Origin: Streptomyces liliifuscus
GTDB taxonomy: Bacteria > Actinomycetota > Actinomycetes > Streptomycetales > Streptomycetaceae
Direction of reading: 5' to 3'
NCBI RefSeq assembly: GCF_016598615.1
Contig: NZ_CP066831.1
Coordinates: 9,610,001 to 9,674,000 of the forward strand
Length of the DNA stretch: 64,000 nucleotides
A model generated the notes under the pieces. The model was not told the DNA's origin, did no database searches, and saw only the letters and a list, made by a program, of their open reading frames with translations. Every line of letters starts with the position of its first letter. Position 1 is the stretch's first letter. Positions 1 through 7,221 of the stretch are shown in pieces. A program made the translations under genes and the position numbers.

Positions 1-127
1 GCCGTGCAACGCCGAGCGGGTGGAGCGGCGCCGCAGCGCCCATGAGGAGGGCGCCTGGGTGCGGGAGGCGGCCACGGCCCACGCGGCCAAGCAGGCGGCA
101 CGCGCGCGTGAAGGAGCGACGGCATGA
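1..127 (+). CDS. paaA: 1,2-phenylacetyl-CoA epoxidase subunit A, C-terminal end (partial)
   Basis: The gene enters from outside the window. Reading from base 2, the last 41 residues are visible, with a Cys-Asn-Ala-Glu-Arg stretch followed by a charged helix ending Arg-Glu-Gly-Ala-Thr-Ala. This matches the usual tail of PaaA, the di-iron catalytic subunit that epoxidises the phenylacetyl-CoA ring. Its TGA (125-127) overlaps the ATG of paaB in an ATGA junction, as expected for translationally coupled subunits. The assignment rests mainly on the paaBCDE genes that follow; the active-site residues lie outside the window. Confidence 0.85.
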   Translation, partial: PCNAERVERRRSAHEEGAWVREAATAHAAKQAARAREGATA

Positions 128-459
128 GCGACATCACCCCGGGCACCTCCCAGGGGACCGGCACCCAGGGCACCGGCAAGGGCGACTGGCCGCTGTACGA
201 GGTGTTCGTGCGCGGCAAGCGCGGGCTGAACCACGTCCATGTGGGCTCGCTGCACGCAGCCGACGACGCCATGGCGCTGACCCACGCCCGCGACCTCTAC
301 ACCCGGCGCAACGAGGGCGTCTCGATCTGGGTGGTGCGCTCGGAGCACATCGCGGCGTCCACGCGCGACGAGAAGGACCCGTTCTTCGCGCCGAGCGCCG
401 ACAAGGTCTACCGCCACCCGACCTTCTACGACATCCCCGACGACGTCCCGCACATCTGA
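124..459 (+). CDS. paaB: 1,2-phenylacetyl-CoA epoxidase subunit B
   Basis: A 111-residue protein with the PaaB core: a Leu-Tyr-Glu-Val-Phe-Val-Arg start to the domain, Gly-Leu-Asn-His-Val-His-Val-Gly-Ser-Leu-His-Ala, then a Tyr-Thr-Arg-Arg-Asn-Glu-Gly segment and a Val-Tyr-Arg-His-Pro-Thr-Phe-Tyr tail. PaaB is the small structural subunit that bridges PaaA-PaaC dimers in the aerobic phenylacetate monooxygenase. The first 20 residues are a Gly/Thr-rich extension. The start is the ATG overlapping the paaA stop; paaC follows after 10 bases, with a GAGGAG ribosome site in the gap. Length fits the family. Confidence 0.95.
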   Translation: MSDITPGTSQGTGTQGTGKGDWPLYEVFVRGKRGLNHVHVGSLHAADDAMALTHARDLYTRRNEGVSIWVVRSEHIAASTRDEKDPFFAPSADKVYRHPTFYDIPDDVPHI

Positions 460-469
460 GGAGCAGGGC

Positions 470-1297
470 ATGAGTGACGACCACGTCTACATGACCCTCG
501 CCGAGGGACACGAGGACGACGCCCGCTGGGCATACGGCACCGGCTTCGAGGACCCCCTGCACGGCGTGGACACCACCGTGCCCGAGGGCGTCGACGCGGG
601 CCGGCTGGCCGCCGACTGCGTGGCGCTCGCGGACGACGCCCTGGTCTCCGCGCAGCGGCTCGCCGAGTGGACCACCCGCGCCCCGGAGCTGGAGGAGGAG
701 GTCGCGCTGGCCAACATCGGCCTCGACCTCCTCGGCCAGGCCCGCCTGCTGTACGCACGCGCCGGGCAGGTCGACGGCACCGGGCGCGACGAGGACGCGT
801 ACGCCTACTTCCGGGACGCGGAGGACTTCAGGAACGTCCGGCTGGCCGAACTCCCGGACGGGGACTTCGCGTTCTCGATCGTGCGGCTGCTGGTCCTGTC
901 CAGCTGGCGCCTCGCGCACTTCGAGCAGCTCTCGTCGCACCCCGACCCCGTCCTCTCGGCCATCGCCGCCAAGGGCGTCAAGGAGCTGACGTACCACCGG
1001 CAGTACGCGGCCGAGTGGACGGTGCGTCTCGGCGACGGCACGGACGAGTCGCGCCGCCGGACGCGTACGGCGATGGAACAGGTCGCCCCGTACTTCGGCG
1101 AGTTGTTCACGGCGTACGACGTGCGGGGCGAGGTGGTCGCCGTGCTGCGGCAGGTCACCGAGGCGGCCGGGCTGCCCATGCCCGTGTACCGGCCGCTGCC
1201 CGGCGCCGGGCGAGGCGGGGAGCACACCGAGCATCTCGCGCCGCTTCTGGCCGAGTTGCAGAGCGTGGCCCGTGCACACCCGGGGGCGACATGGTGA
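470..1297 (+). CDS. paaC: 1,2-phenylacetyl-CoA epoxidase subunit C
   Basis: A 275-residue helical protein of the PaaC family, the structural partner of PaaA in the multicomponent oxygenase. It has the family's ferritin-like fold but lacks a complete di-iron site. Recognisable stretches are Glu-Glu-Glu-Val-Ala-Leu-Ala-Asn-Ile-Gly-Leu-Asp-Leu-Leu-Gly-Gln-Ala-Arg, the Phe-Arg-Asn-Val-Arg-Leu-Ala-Glu segment, and Lys-Glu-Leu-Thr-Tyr-His near residue 170. It sits in the paa operon and its last codons overlap the start of paaD by 7 bases, implying coupled translation. Confidence 0.95.
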   Translation: MSDDHVYMTLAEGHEDDARWAYGTGFEDPLHGVDTTVPEGVDAGRLAADCVALADDALVSAQRLAEWTTRAPELEEEVALANIGLDLLGQARLLYARAGQVDGTGRDEDAYAYFRDAEDFRNVRLAELPDGDFAFSIVRLLVLSSWRLAHFEQLSSHPDPVLSAIAAKGVKELTYHRQYAAEWTVRLGDGTDESRRRTRTAMEQVAPYFGELFTAYDVRGEVVAVLRQVTEAAGLPMPVYRPLPGAGRGGEHTEHLAPLLAELQSVARAHPGATW

Positions 1298-1806
1298 CCG
1301 TGCTGACGGACGTGCGGCACGCCCGGCACATCGCCGAGCAGGTGCCCGACCCCGAACTGCCCATGCTGACCCTCGCCGACCTCGGCGTCCTGCGCGCCGT
1401 CGAGGTGACCGGGGACGGGACCGTGGTCGCGAGTCTGACGCCGACCTACTCCGGCTGCCCGGCGATGGCCGAGATGCGCGCGGACGTGGCGGCACGGCTG
1501 CGCGGCGCTGGGTACGCGCGCGTGGAGATCCGTACGGTCCTGGACCCGCCGTGGACGAGTGACTGGATCACCCCGGAGGGCCGTCGCAAGCTCGCCGAGC
1601 ACGGCATCGCGCCGCCGGGGGCCGCACCCCGCCACGCCGCCGGTCCCGTTCCGCTCGTGCTGTCGCCCACCCGGCGCACGGTGGAGTGCCCGCGCTGCGG
1701 TTCGGCGGACACCGAGGAGACCTCCCGTTTCGCCGCCACGTCCTGCAAGGCGCTGTGGCGCTGCCTCGCCTGCCGCGAGCCGTTCGAGTACGTCAAGGAG
1801 ATCTGA
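1291..1806 (+). CDS. paaD: Phenylacetate-CoA oxygenase maturation protein PaaD (SufT/MIP18-like)
   Basis: 171 residues. The N-terminal two thirds is a MIP18/DUF59 domain (Pro-Asp-Pro-Glu-Leu-Pro-Met-Leu, Thr-Pro-Thr-Tyr-Ser-Gly-Cys-Pro-Ala, Pro-Pro-Trp-Thr-Ser-Asp-Trp-Ile). The C-terminus has four cysteines as Cys-X2-Cys and Cys-X2-Cys around Thr-Ser-Arg-Phe-X-Ala-Thr-Ser-Cys-Lys, the zinc-ribbon tail found only in PaaD. The family is thought to help mature the iron-sulfur or iron centres of the epoxidase. The start is the ATG at 1291, inside the end of paaC; the longer in-frame ORF reaches back into paaC and is not credible. Confidence 0.93.
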   Translation: MVTVLTDVRHARHIAEQVPDPELPMLTLADLGVLRAVEVTGDGTVVASLTPTYSGCPAMAEMRADVAARLRGAGYARVEIRTVLDPPWTSDWITPEGRRKLAEHGIAPPGAAPRHAAGPVPLVLSPTRRTVECPRCGSADTEETSRFAATSCKALWRCLACREPFEYVKEI

Positions 1807-3008
1807 TGGAAGGCCTGAGGGAAGAGCCGATGGGAGGCCTGAAGGACCCGGCCGCGCCGACCACCGCCAGTCCTACTACTGCTTCCGGTCCCGCCACTGC
1901 TTCCGGTCCCGCGTCCGGCCCGGCGGTGCGTCCGCGTGTACGCACCCGCCGTCCGGTCTTCCACACCCTGCGCGTCGCCTCCGTACAGCCGTTGTGCGAG
2001 GACGCGGCGGCTGTCAGCTTCGAGATCCCGGAGGAACTGGCCGGGGAGTTCGCCTTCGCGCCCGGGCAGTCGCTCACGCTGCGGCGCGAGATCGACGGAC
2101 GGGACGAGCGGCGCTCGTACTCCATCTGCTCTCCGGCCGGTTCGGTGCCGCGTATCGGCGTGCGGGTGGTGCCGGGCGGTCTGTTCTCGGCGTGGCTCGT
2201 GCGGGACGTGCGCCCCGGGGACACCGTGGAGGTGATGGCCCCCACCGGTTTCTTCACACCCGACCTCACCACCCCCGGCCATCACGTGCTGATCGCGGCG
2301 GGCTCCGGCATCACGCCCATGGTGTCCATCGCCGAGTCCGTGCTGGCTGCGGACTCCCGCTCCACCGTCACGCTCTTCTACGGCAACCGGCGCACCGGCA
2401 CAGTGATGTTCGCCGACGAGCTGGCGGACCTGAAGGACCTGTACCCGGCCCGTTTCCAGCTCGCCCACGTGCTGTCGCGCGAGCCGCGGGAGGCCGAGGT
2501 GCTCTCCGGCCGCCTCGACGCCGAGCGGCTCTCGGCGCTCGTCGACGCCCTGGTCGATGTGAAGGGGGCCGACCACTGGTGGCTGTGCGGCCCGCACGGC
2601 ATGGTCCGTGACGCGCAGGCGGTGCTCGCCGGTCTCGGAGTGCCCGGCGACCGCGTCCACCAGGAGCTGTTCTACGCCGACGACGAGCCCGTACGGGAAG
2701 TACGTCACGAGGAGGCCGCCGTCCAGGGGGCCGTCAGCCAGGTGACCATCACCCTCGACGGGCGCTCCACCACCGCCGCCCTCGCCCGGGACCGGAGCGT
2801 TCTCGACGGCGCCCAGAAGACCCGCCCCGACCTGCCGTTCGCCTGCAAGGGCGGCGTCTGCGGCACCTGCCGGGCGCTGGTCACCGACGGCAAGGCCGAC
2901 ATGCGCCGCAACTTCGCCCTCGAAGCCGACGAGGTGGACGCGGGGTACGTCCTTACGTGCCAGTCGTATCCGGTCTCGGAGACGCTGACGGTCGACTACG
3001 ACAGCTGA
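1806..3008 (+). CDS. paaE: 1,2-phenylacetyl-CoA epoxidase reductase subunit E
   Basis: 400 residues. After a low-complexity Thr/Ala/Ser/Gly/Pro linker of about 45 residues there is a ferredoxin-reductase FAD domain (Arg-Arg-Ser-Tyr-Ser-Ile-Cys-Ser), an NAD(P)H domain (Ala-Ala-Gly-Ser-Gly-Ile-Thr-Pro-Met, then Cys-Gly-Pro-His-Gly-Met), and a C-terminal plant-type 2Fe-2S domain with Cys-Lys-Gly-Gly-Val-Cys-Gly-Thr-Cys plus a distal Cys. It passes electrons from NADPH to the PaaA di-iron site. The ATG overlaps the last base of the paaD stop. The N-terminal linker is longer than usual for PaaE. It ends the visible paa operon. Confidence 0.95.
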   Translation: MEGLREEPMGGLKDPAAPTTASPTTASGPATASGPASGPAVRPRVRTRRPVFHTLRVASVQPLCEDAAAVSFEIPEELAGEFAFAPGQSLTLRREIDGRDERRSYSICSPAGSVPRIGVRVVPGGLFSAWLVRDVRPGDTVEVMAPTGFFTPDLTTPGHHVLIAAGSGITPMVSIAESVLAADSRSTVTLFYGNRRTGTVMFADELADLKDLYPARFQLAHVLSREPREAEVLSGRLDAERLSALVDALVDVKGADHWWLCGPHGMVRDAQAVLAGLGVPGDRVHQELFYADDEPVREVRHEEAAVQGAVSQVTITLDGRSTTAALARDRSVLDGAQKTRPDLPFACKGGVCGTCRALVTDGKADMRRNFALEADEVDAGYVLTCQSYPVSETLTVDYDS

Positions 3009-3132
3009 TCCGGCAGGGGAGCCGACTGGCCGGGCGCGGGAATCGACTGGCCAGGCGCGGAAATCGGTCAGCCGGTCACGGAAGTCGCCGGAGCCGGCAC
3101 GGGAGCCGATTCCTGCCCCCTTCATGCGCGCG

Positions 3133-3159
3133 GACCCCATAAAGCGGCCTTATGGGGTC
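3133..3159. terminator. Perfect 10-bp inverted repeat, probable paa operon terminator
   Basis: GACCCCATAA and TTATGGGGTC flank a 7-nt loop (AGCGGCC). It lies 125 bases after paaE and 93 bases before the next start. No U-run follows, which is normal in Streptomyces. Because it also sits just upstream of the ferredoxin reductase promoter, an operator role cannot be excluded. Confidence 0.55.
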
Positions 3160-3182
3160 ATAGATCGGGCCCGACTACTGAC

Positions 3183-3205
3183 TTAGGCATGCCTTAGTTT
3201 AGGCT
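3183..3205 (+). promoter_or_regulatory. Iron-box-like site upstream of the ferredoxin reductase
   Basis: TTAGGCATGCCTTAG followed by TTTAGGCT resembles the DtxR/IdeR/DmdR box (TTAGG...CCTAA type). It holds the 10-bp palindrome AGGCATGCCT and a second AGGC half-site. It starts about 70 bases before the ATG, where a repressor could block the promoter. The match to the 19-bp consensus is only partial, so iron control is inferred. Confidence 0.42.
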
Positions 3206-3251
3206 CCGGGTGAGTACTCCTGATCGATCATCGCTCGAAGGGAACCTGAAC

Positions 3252-4616
3252 ATGTCTCGCCCCCTGCGGGTAGCCATAGTCGGAGCCGGCCCCGCCGGGA
3301 TCTACGCCGCCGACGCGCTGTTGAAGTCCGCAGTGGCCGTCGAGCCCGGCGTGTCCATCGACCTCTTCGAGCGGATGCCGGCCCCGTTCGGCCTGATCCG
3401 CTATGGCGTCGCCCCCGACCACCCGCGCATCAAGGGCATCATCAACGCCCTGCACCAGGTGCTCGACAAGCCGCAGATCCGCCTCTTCGGCAACGTCGAC
3501 TACCCGGGCGACATCAACCTGGACGACCTGCGTGCCTTCTACGACGCGGTGATCTTCTCCACGGGCGCCACGGCCGACCGGGCCCTCGACATACCCGGCA
3601 TCGACCTCGACGGCTCGTACGGCGCGGCGGACTTCGTCTCCTGGTACGACGGGCACCCGGACGTGCCGCGGACCTGGCCCCTCGAGGCGGAGAAGGTCGC
3701 CGTCCTGGGCGTCGGCAATGTCGCGCTCGACGTGGCGCGCATCCTCGCCAAGACCGCTGACGAACTGCTGCCGACCGAGATCCCGGCGAACGTGTACGAC
3801 GGCATCAAGGCCAACAAGGCCCTTGAGGTCCACGTCTTCGGCCGCCGTGGCCCGGCGCAGGCGAAGTTCAGCCCGATGGAGCTGCGGGAGCTGGACCACT
3901 CCCCGAACATCGAGGTCATCGTCGACCCCGAGGACATCGACTACGACGACGGTTCGATCGCGACCCGGCGGGGCAACAAGCAGGCCGACATGGTCGCCAA
4001 GACCCTGGAGAACTGGGCCATCCGCGATGTCGGCGACCGGCCGCACAAGCTGTTCCTGCACTTCTTCGAGTCGCCGACCGAGATCCTCGGCGAGGACGGC
4101 AAGGTCGTGGGCCTGCGCACCGAGCGCACCACTCTCGACGGCACCGGCAACGTCAAGGGCACCGGCGAGTTCAAGGACTGGGACCTCGGCGCGGTGTACC
4201 GGGCCGTCGGCTACCTCTCCGACAAGCTGCCCAAGCTGCCCTGGGACATGGAGACGGGCACCGTCCCGGACAAGGCCGGCCGCGTGATGGAGGAGACCGG
4301 CGAGCACCTGCAGTCGGCGTACGTCACCGGCTGGATCCGGCGCGGGCCCGTCGGCCTGATCGGCCACACCAAGGGTGACGCCAACGAGACGGTCGCCAGC
4401 CTGCTGGACGACCACGCCAACGGCCGTTTGCACACGCCTGTTTCGCCCGGTCCGGAAGCCGTGGATGCCTTCCTCGCCGAGCGGAACGTCCGCTTCACCA
4501 CGTGGGACGGCTGGTACCGCCTGGATGCCGCGGAGAAGGCCCTTGGCGAGCCCCAGGGCCGCGAGCGCGTGAAGCTCGTCGAGCGCGAGGACATGCTCAG
4601 GGCGAGCGGCGCGTAA
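3252..4616 (+). CDS. FprA-type NADPH:ferredoxin oxidoreductase
   Basis: A 454-residue flavoprotein of the adrenodoxin-reductase/FprA family. It moves electrons from NADPH through FAD to ferredoxins, for example those feeding cytochromes P450. Seen in sequence: N-terminal FAD-binding Gly-Ala-Gly-Pro-Ala-Gly, the family segment Pro-Phe-Gly-Leu-Ile-Arg-Tyr-Gly-Val-Ala-Pro-Asp-His-Pro, an NADP-binding Gly-Val-Gly-Asn-Val-Ala-Leu-Asp, Arg-Arg-Gly-Pro-Ala-Gln-Ala-Lys-Phe, and a C-terminal Gly-Trp-Ile-Arg-Arg-Gly-Pro-X-Gly-Leu-Ile-Gly. The chosen ATG has a GAAGGGAA ribosome site. A paralogue lies at 20841-22193. The iron-box-like site upstream suggests iron-linked expression. Confidence 0.93.
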   Translation: MSRPLRVAIVGAGPAGIYAADALLKSAVAVEPGVSIDLFERMPAPFGLIRYGVAPDHPRIKGIINALHQVLDKPQIRLFGNVDYPGDINLDDLRAFYDAVIFSTGATADRALDIPGIDLDGSYGAADFVSWYDGHPDVPRTWPLEAEKVAVLGVGNVALDVARILAKTADELLPTEIPANVYDGIKANKALEVHVFGRRGPAQAKFSPMELRELDHSPNIEVIVDPEDIDYDDGSIATRRGNKQADMVAKTLENWAIRDVGDRPHKLFLHFFESPTEILGEDGKVVGLRTERTTLDGTGNVKGTGEFKDWDLGAVYRAVGYLSDKLPKLPWDMETGTVPDKAGRVMEETGEHLQSAYVTGWIRRGPVGLIGHTKGDANETVASLLDDHANGRLHTPVSPGPEAVDAFLAERNVRFTTWDGWYRLDAAEKALGEPQGRERVKLVEREDMLRASGA

Positions 4617-4686
4617 CACCGACCGACCGCCACCGGTTCAATCGACCGGCACTGATCCAACCGGTCGGTACCGATTGACCGGCCAT

Positions 4687-4717
4687 GTGGGGCCCCGTCA
4701 CTGCGACGGGGCCCCAC
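4687..4717 (+). terminator. Strong hairpin terminator after the ferredoxin reductase
   Basis: A perfect 13-bp stem (GTGGGGCCCCGTC) closes on a 5-nt loop ACTGC, 70 bases after the stop codon. Just before it (4620-4685) are several degenerate copies of ACCGG/CCGGT-containing words in both orientations that could extend the structure. Confidence 0.85.
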
Positions 4718-4753
4718 TCGCGTTTGCCCGCGCTTCGGCCGCCTTGCTTTGTG

Positions 4754-4800
4754 AAACCGATCGGTTTACTGTTCCTGATGAAGGGAAACCGATCGGTTTC
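4754..4800 (+). promoter_or_regulatory. SDR promoter with two TetR-type operators
   Basis: AAACCGATCGGTTT (4754-4767) and GAAACCGATCGGTTTC (4785-4800) are palindromes sharing one core, 32 bases apart. A promoter with -35 TTGCTT (4744-4749) and -10 TACTGT (4767-4772), spacer 17, would place the first operator inside the spacer and the second just after the start point. The same core (ACCGATCGGT) recurs before the TetR gene at 5561, so one repressor probably controls both genes. Confidence 0.75.
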
Positions 4801-4832
4801 CAAGTGTTCGCGTGTTGAGTTCGGAGAGTGAC

Positions 4833-5534
4833 ATGACTGCTATCGAGGGTTCCGTCGTCCTGGTGACCGGCGGCAGCAGGGGGATCGGCAAGGCGCTGGT
4901 CGAGGGGCTTTTCGAGCGGGGCGCGGAGAAGGTGTACGCCACGGCCCGTGATCCCCGGACGGTCACGCACCCGCGGGCGGTCCCGCTGGCGCTGGAGGTC
5001 ACCGACCCCGCGTCCGTCGCGGCGGCGGCCGAGCAGGCCGGCGACGTCACCATCCTGATCAACAACGCCGGGGTCGCCGTGAACGCGTCCTTCCTGGAGG
5101 GGTCGGTCGAGGACGTGCGCCGGGACTTCGAGACGAACTTCTACGGACCGCTGCTCACCGCGCGGGCCTTCGTCCCGGTCATCGAGCGCAACGGCGGCGG
5201 CCACATCCTGAACGTCCACTCCGTGCTGTCGTGGGTCGGTCTCGCCGGCTCGTACAGCGCGTCCAAGGCCGCGGTCTGGTCCCAGACCAACTCCCTGCGG
5301 CTCGACCTCAAGCCGCGCGGGATCGGGGTCACCGGGCTCCACGTCGGCTACGTCGACACGGACATGGCGGCGAAGATCGACGCCCCCAAGTCCTCGCCCG
5401 AGGATGTCGCCGCCCAGGCGCTCGACGGCATCGAGAGCGGAGCGTTCGAGGTCCTGGCCGATGACCTGTCCCGCCAGGTGAAGTCGGGGCTGTCCGCGGA
5501 CCTTTCGGTGCTGTATCCGCAGCTCGTGTCCTAG
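4833..5534 (+). CDS. SDR-family oxidoreductase (TetR-controlled)
   Basis: 233 residues, a classical short-chain dehydrogenase: cofactor loop Thr-Gly-Gly-Ser-Arg-Gly-Ile-Gly, Asn-Asn-Ala-Gly-Val-Ala, a Ser of the catalytic triad in Val-His-Ser-Val-Leu-Ser, and Tyr-Ser-Ala-Ser-Lys supplying Tyr and Lys. The Arg-Gly after the cofactor Ser suggests NADP(H). The substrate cannot be told from sequence. The start at 4833 follows CGGAGAG; an upstream in-frame ATG at 4812 lacks a ribosome site. It is followed in the same direction by a TetR gene whose upstream region carries the same operator, a typical inducible detoxification pair. Confidence 0.88.
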   Translation: MTAIEGSVVLVTGGSRGIGKALVEGLFERGAEKVYATARDPRTVTHPRAVPLALEVTDPASVAAAAEQAGDVTILINNAGVAVNASFLEGSVEDVRRDFETNFYGPLLTARAFVPVIERNGGGHILNVHSVLSWVGLAGSYSASKAAVWSQTNSLRLDLKPRGIGVTGLHVGYVDTDMAAKIDAPKSSPEDVAAQALDGIESGAFEVLADDLSRQVKSGLSADLSVLYPQLVS

Positions 5535-5560
5535 CCCATCGGCGGCCGCGTCGGCAGTAG

Positions 5561-5603
5561 ACCGATCGGTTTTGGGGGCGTTCACCGACGGAGGTACCCT
5601 CCG
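5561..5603 (+). promoter_or_regulatory. tetR operator and hairpin-enclosed ribosome site
   Basis: ACCGATCGGT (5561-5570) repeats the operator core seen twice before the SDR gene, implying autorepression. Next, CGGAGG-TAC-CCTCCG (5589-5603) is a perfect 6-bp stem with a 3-nt loop that contains the GGAGG ribosome site of the TetR gene, 12 bases before its ATG. Folding would occlude the site, so translation may be damped. Confidence 0.6.
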
Positions 5604-5606
5604 CTC

Positions 5607-6176
5607 ATGGCCAGTACGGACAAGACATCCACGAGGGACCGGCTGCTCGACGCGGCCATGGAGCTCTTCTACCGCGACGGCGTCTCCATCGGCGTCGAGG
5701 CGCTGTGCCGGGCCGCCGGGGTGTCCAAGCGCTCGATGTACCAGCTCTACGCCAGCAAGGACGAGGTGCTCGCGGCGAGCCTGGAGCGGCGTGCGCCGGA
5801 GTACGCGCGGCAGTTGGACCTCGACCCCGACGACACCCGGCCGCCCCGAGCCCGGATCCTGCACATCTTCGAGTTGCTGGAACAGGCCTCGACGAAGGAC
5901 GACTACTGCGGCTGCCCGTTCCTGTCCGCCCTGGTCGAGCTGAAGGACCCCGGGCATCCGGCGAGGGCCGTCGCCCTGCGGGCCAAGGGCGCCCTGACCG
6001 AGGCCTTCCGCGTCGAGGCCGAGCGCGGCGGCGCCCACGACCCCCAACTCCTGGCCCGCCAGCTCACCCTCGTCTTCGACGGAGCAAGCGCCCGCGCCGG
6101 CGCAAGGGCCGAAACCCTGGCAGGCCTGACCACAACAACAGCAACGGCCCTGCTGGACGCGGCAGGCGTCGCATAG
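5607..6176 (+). CDS. TetR-family repressor
   Basis: 189 residues. The N-terminal 50 residues form a TetR DNA-binding domain (Leu-Leu-Asp-Ala-Ala-Met-Glu-Leu-Phe-Tyr-Arg-Asp-Gly, then Gly-Val-Ser-Lys-Arg-Ser-Met-Tyr-Gln-Leu-Tyr-Ala-Ser-Lys). The rest is a ligand-binding helical domain with Asp-Asp-Tyr-Cys-Gly-Cys-Pro-Phe in the middle, a motif common in TetR proteins that control SDR genes. It follows the SDR and shares its operator, so it most likely represses both. The ligand is unknown. The hairpin 6181-6211 ends its transcript. Confidence 0.9.
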   Translation: MASTDKTSTRDRLLDAAMELFYRDGVSIGVEALCRAAGVSKRSMYQLYASKDEVLAASLERRAPEYARQLDLDPDDTRPPRARILHIFELLEQASTKDDYCGCPFLSALVELKDPGHPARAVALRAKGALTEAFRVEAERGGAHDPQLLARQLTLVFDGASARAGARAETLAGLTTTTATALLDAAGVA

Positions 6177-6180
6177 AGAA

Positions 6181-6211
6181 CAGGGCACGCCCCCAGCAGG
6201 GGCGTGCCCTG
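6181..6211 (+). terminator. Hairpin terminator after tetR
   Basis: The 12-bp core AGGGCACGCCCC (6182-6193) pairs perfectly with GGGGCGTGCCCT across a CAGCA loop, and an outer C-G pair makes 13. It starts five bases after the tetR stop. A tandem repeat array begins immediately after it. Confidence 0.85.
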
Positions 6212-6412
6212 CAGGGGCGCGAGGAACGGCGCGCTGAGCCACGGCGGACGGGCAGTTGAAGGACTTCCGTGCACCCCCCAGGGGCGCGAGGAACGGCGCG
6301 CTCAGCCACAGCCAACCCGCAGCAGCAGGACTTCCCCGCGCCCCCCAGGGGCGCGGGGAACTGCGCGCCCGGCCACAGCCAACCGGCAGCCGACAAACTC
6401 ACCTACCCCGCC
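6212..6412. repeat. Three tandem copies of a 67-bp Streptomyces-type intergenic repeat
   Basis: The core CAGGGGCGCGRGGAAC followed by NGCGCGC and a GCCAC starts at 6212, 6279 and 6346, exactly 67 bases apart. Copies 1 and 2 have GAGGAACGGCGCGCT; copy 3 has the commoner GGGGAACTGCGCG. The array fills the gap between tetR and the convergent HAD gene and runs into the latter's last codons. Single copies of the family occur near 20815 and 61919. Confidence 0.85.
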
Positions 6413-7103
6413 CCACCGGCGGAGCCACCCGCAGCCACTCATACGCGGCCCGAGCCGTGAACTCGTCCTGCCCGCCCCGCAACAACAACCCCACCGTGGC
6501 GAACGCAGGATCATCGGCCTGCCCCGCGACGTACGGGACCGCGATGCACCGCATCCCGGCCGCGTGCGCCGCAGCCGCCCCCGGTGCGGCGTCCTCCAGG
6601 ACCACGCAGTCCCCGGGAACCACCCCGAGCCGCCGAGCCGCCTCCAGGAAGACATCCGGAGCGGGCTTGCCGGAGGCGACCTCCTCCGCCGAGACGACCG
6701 TCCGCAGATACGCGGACAGCCCCGTCCCGGCCAGGATCGCCTCGATGGCCTCGCGGGAGGACCCCGAGGCCACAGCCATCGGCACACCCTCCCCGGCCAG
6801 CAACTCCACGAACTTCCGCATCTCCGGGTAGACCCGGGTGGACGCGCGGGCCAGCTCCAGATAGCGCCGGTTCTTGTCCGCGAGGAGCACGTCGAGCGGC
6901 GCGTCCAGGCCGTACCGCTCCTTCCAGAGCGCGATCGTCTCCTGCGTGCTGATGCCGACGTACCGCTCGTGGTCCGCCCAGGTGAAGTCCGTGATGCCCT
7001 GCCCGGCGAGCGTCTGCCGTCCCGCCTCGTAGTAGTTCGGCTCGCTGTCCACGAGTGTTCCGTCGAGATCGAAGATGACCGAAGTGCTGCCGAGATTGCT
7101 CAT
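6399..7103 (-). CDS. HAD-superfamily phosphatase (beta-phosphoglucomutase-like)
   Basis: 234 residues with all four HAD motifs: Asp-Leu-Asp-Gly-Thr-Leu-Val-Asp-Ser-Glu (nucleophile and acid-base Asp), Ser-Gly-Ser-Ser-Arg, Lys-Pro-Ala-Pro-Asp, and Leu-Glu-Asp-Ala-Ala-Pro-Gly. The helical cap between motifs I and II is the subclass I type of phosphoglycolate phosphatase and beta-phosphoglucomutase relatives. The likely reaction is hydrolysis or mutase transfer of a small phosphorylated metabolite; the substrate is not predictable. The C-terminus reaches into the 67-bp repeat, so its last dozen residues may be repeat-derived. Confidence 0.88.
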   Translation of the reverse strand: MSNLGSTSVIFDLDGTLVDSEPNYYEAGRQTLAGQGITDFTWADHERYVGISTQETIALWKERYGLDAPLDVLLADKNRRYLELARASTRVYPEMRKFVELLAGEGVPMAVASGSSREAIEAILAGTGLSAYLRTVVSAEEVASGKPAPDVFLEAARRLGVVPGDCVVLEDAAPGAAAAHAAGMRCIAVPYVAGQADDPAFATVGLLLRGGQDEFTARAAYEWLRVAPPVGRGR

Positions 7104-7150
7104 GGGATCCAGGATGCCGGGTCCCGAACGCCGACGATCAACCCAGGCCC

Positions 7151-7221
7151 GTACCCACCGGTCACCCCCGGGTCGTACGCCCAGTCACTCCCGGGTCGTA
7201 CCCACCCGTCACCCCCTGCCC
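7151..7221. repeat. Short 23-24 bp tandem repeat between HAD and Lrp genes
   Basis: Units of 24, 23 and 24 bases beginning GTACCCACC or GTACGCCC and containing GTCAC(C/T)CCC run from 7151 to 7221, with a partial fourth copy after it. The array covers the stop codon and last few codons of the Lrp gene, so the Lrp C-terminus was probably reshaped by repeat expansion. Confidence 0.6.
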
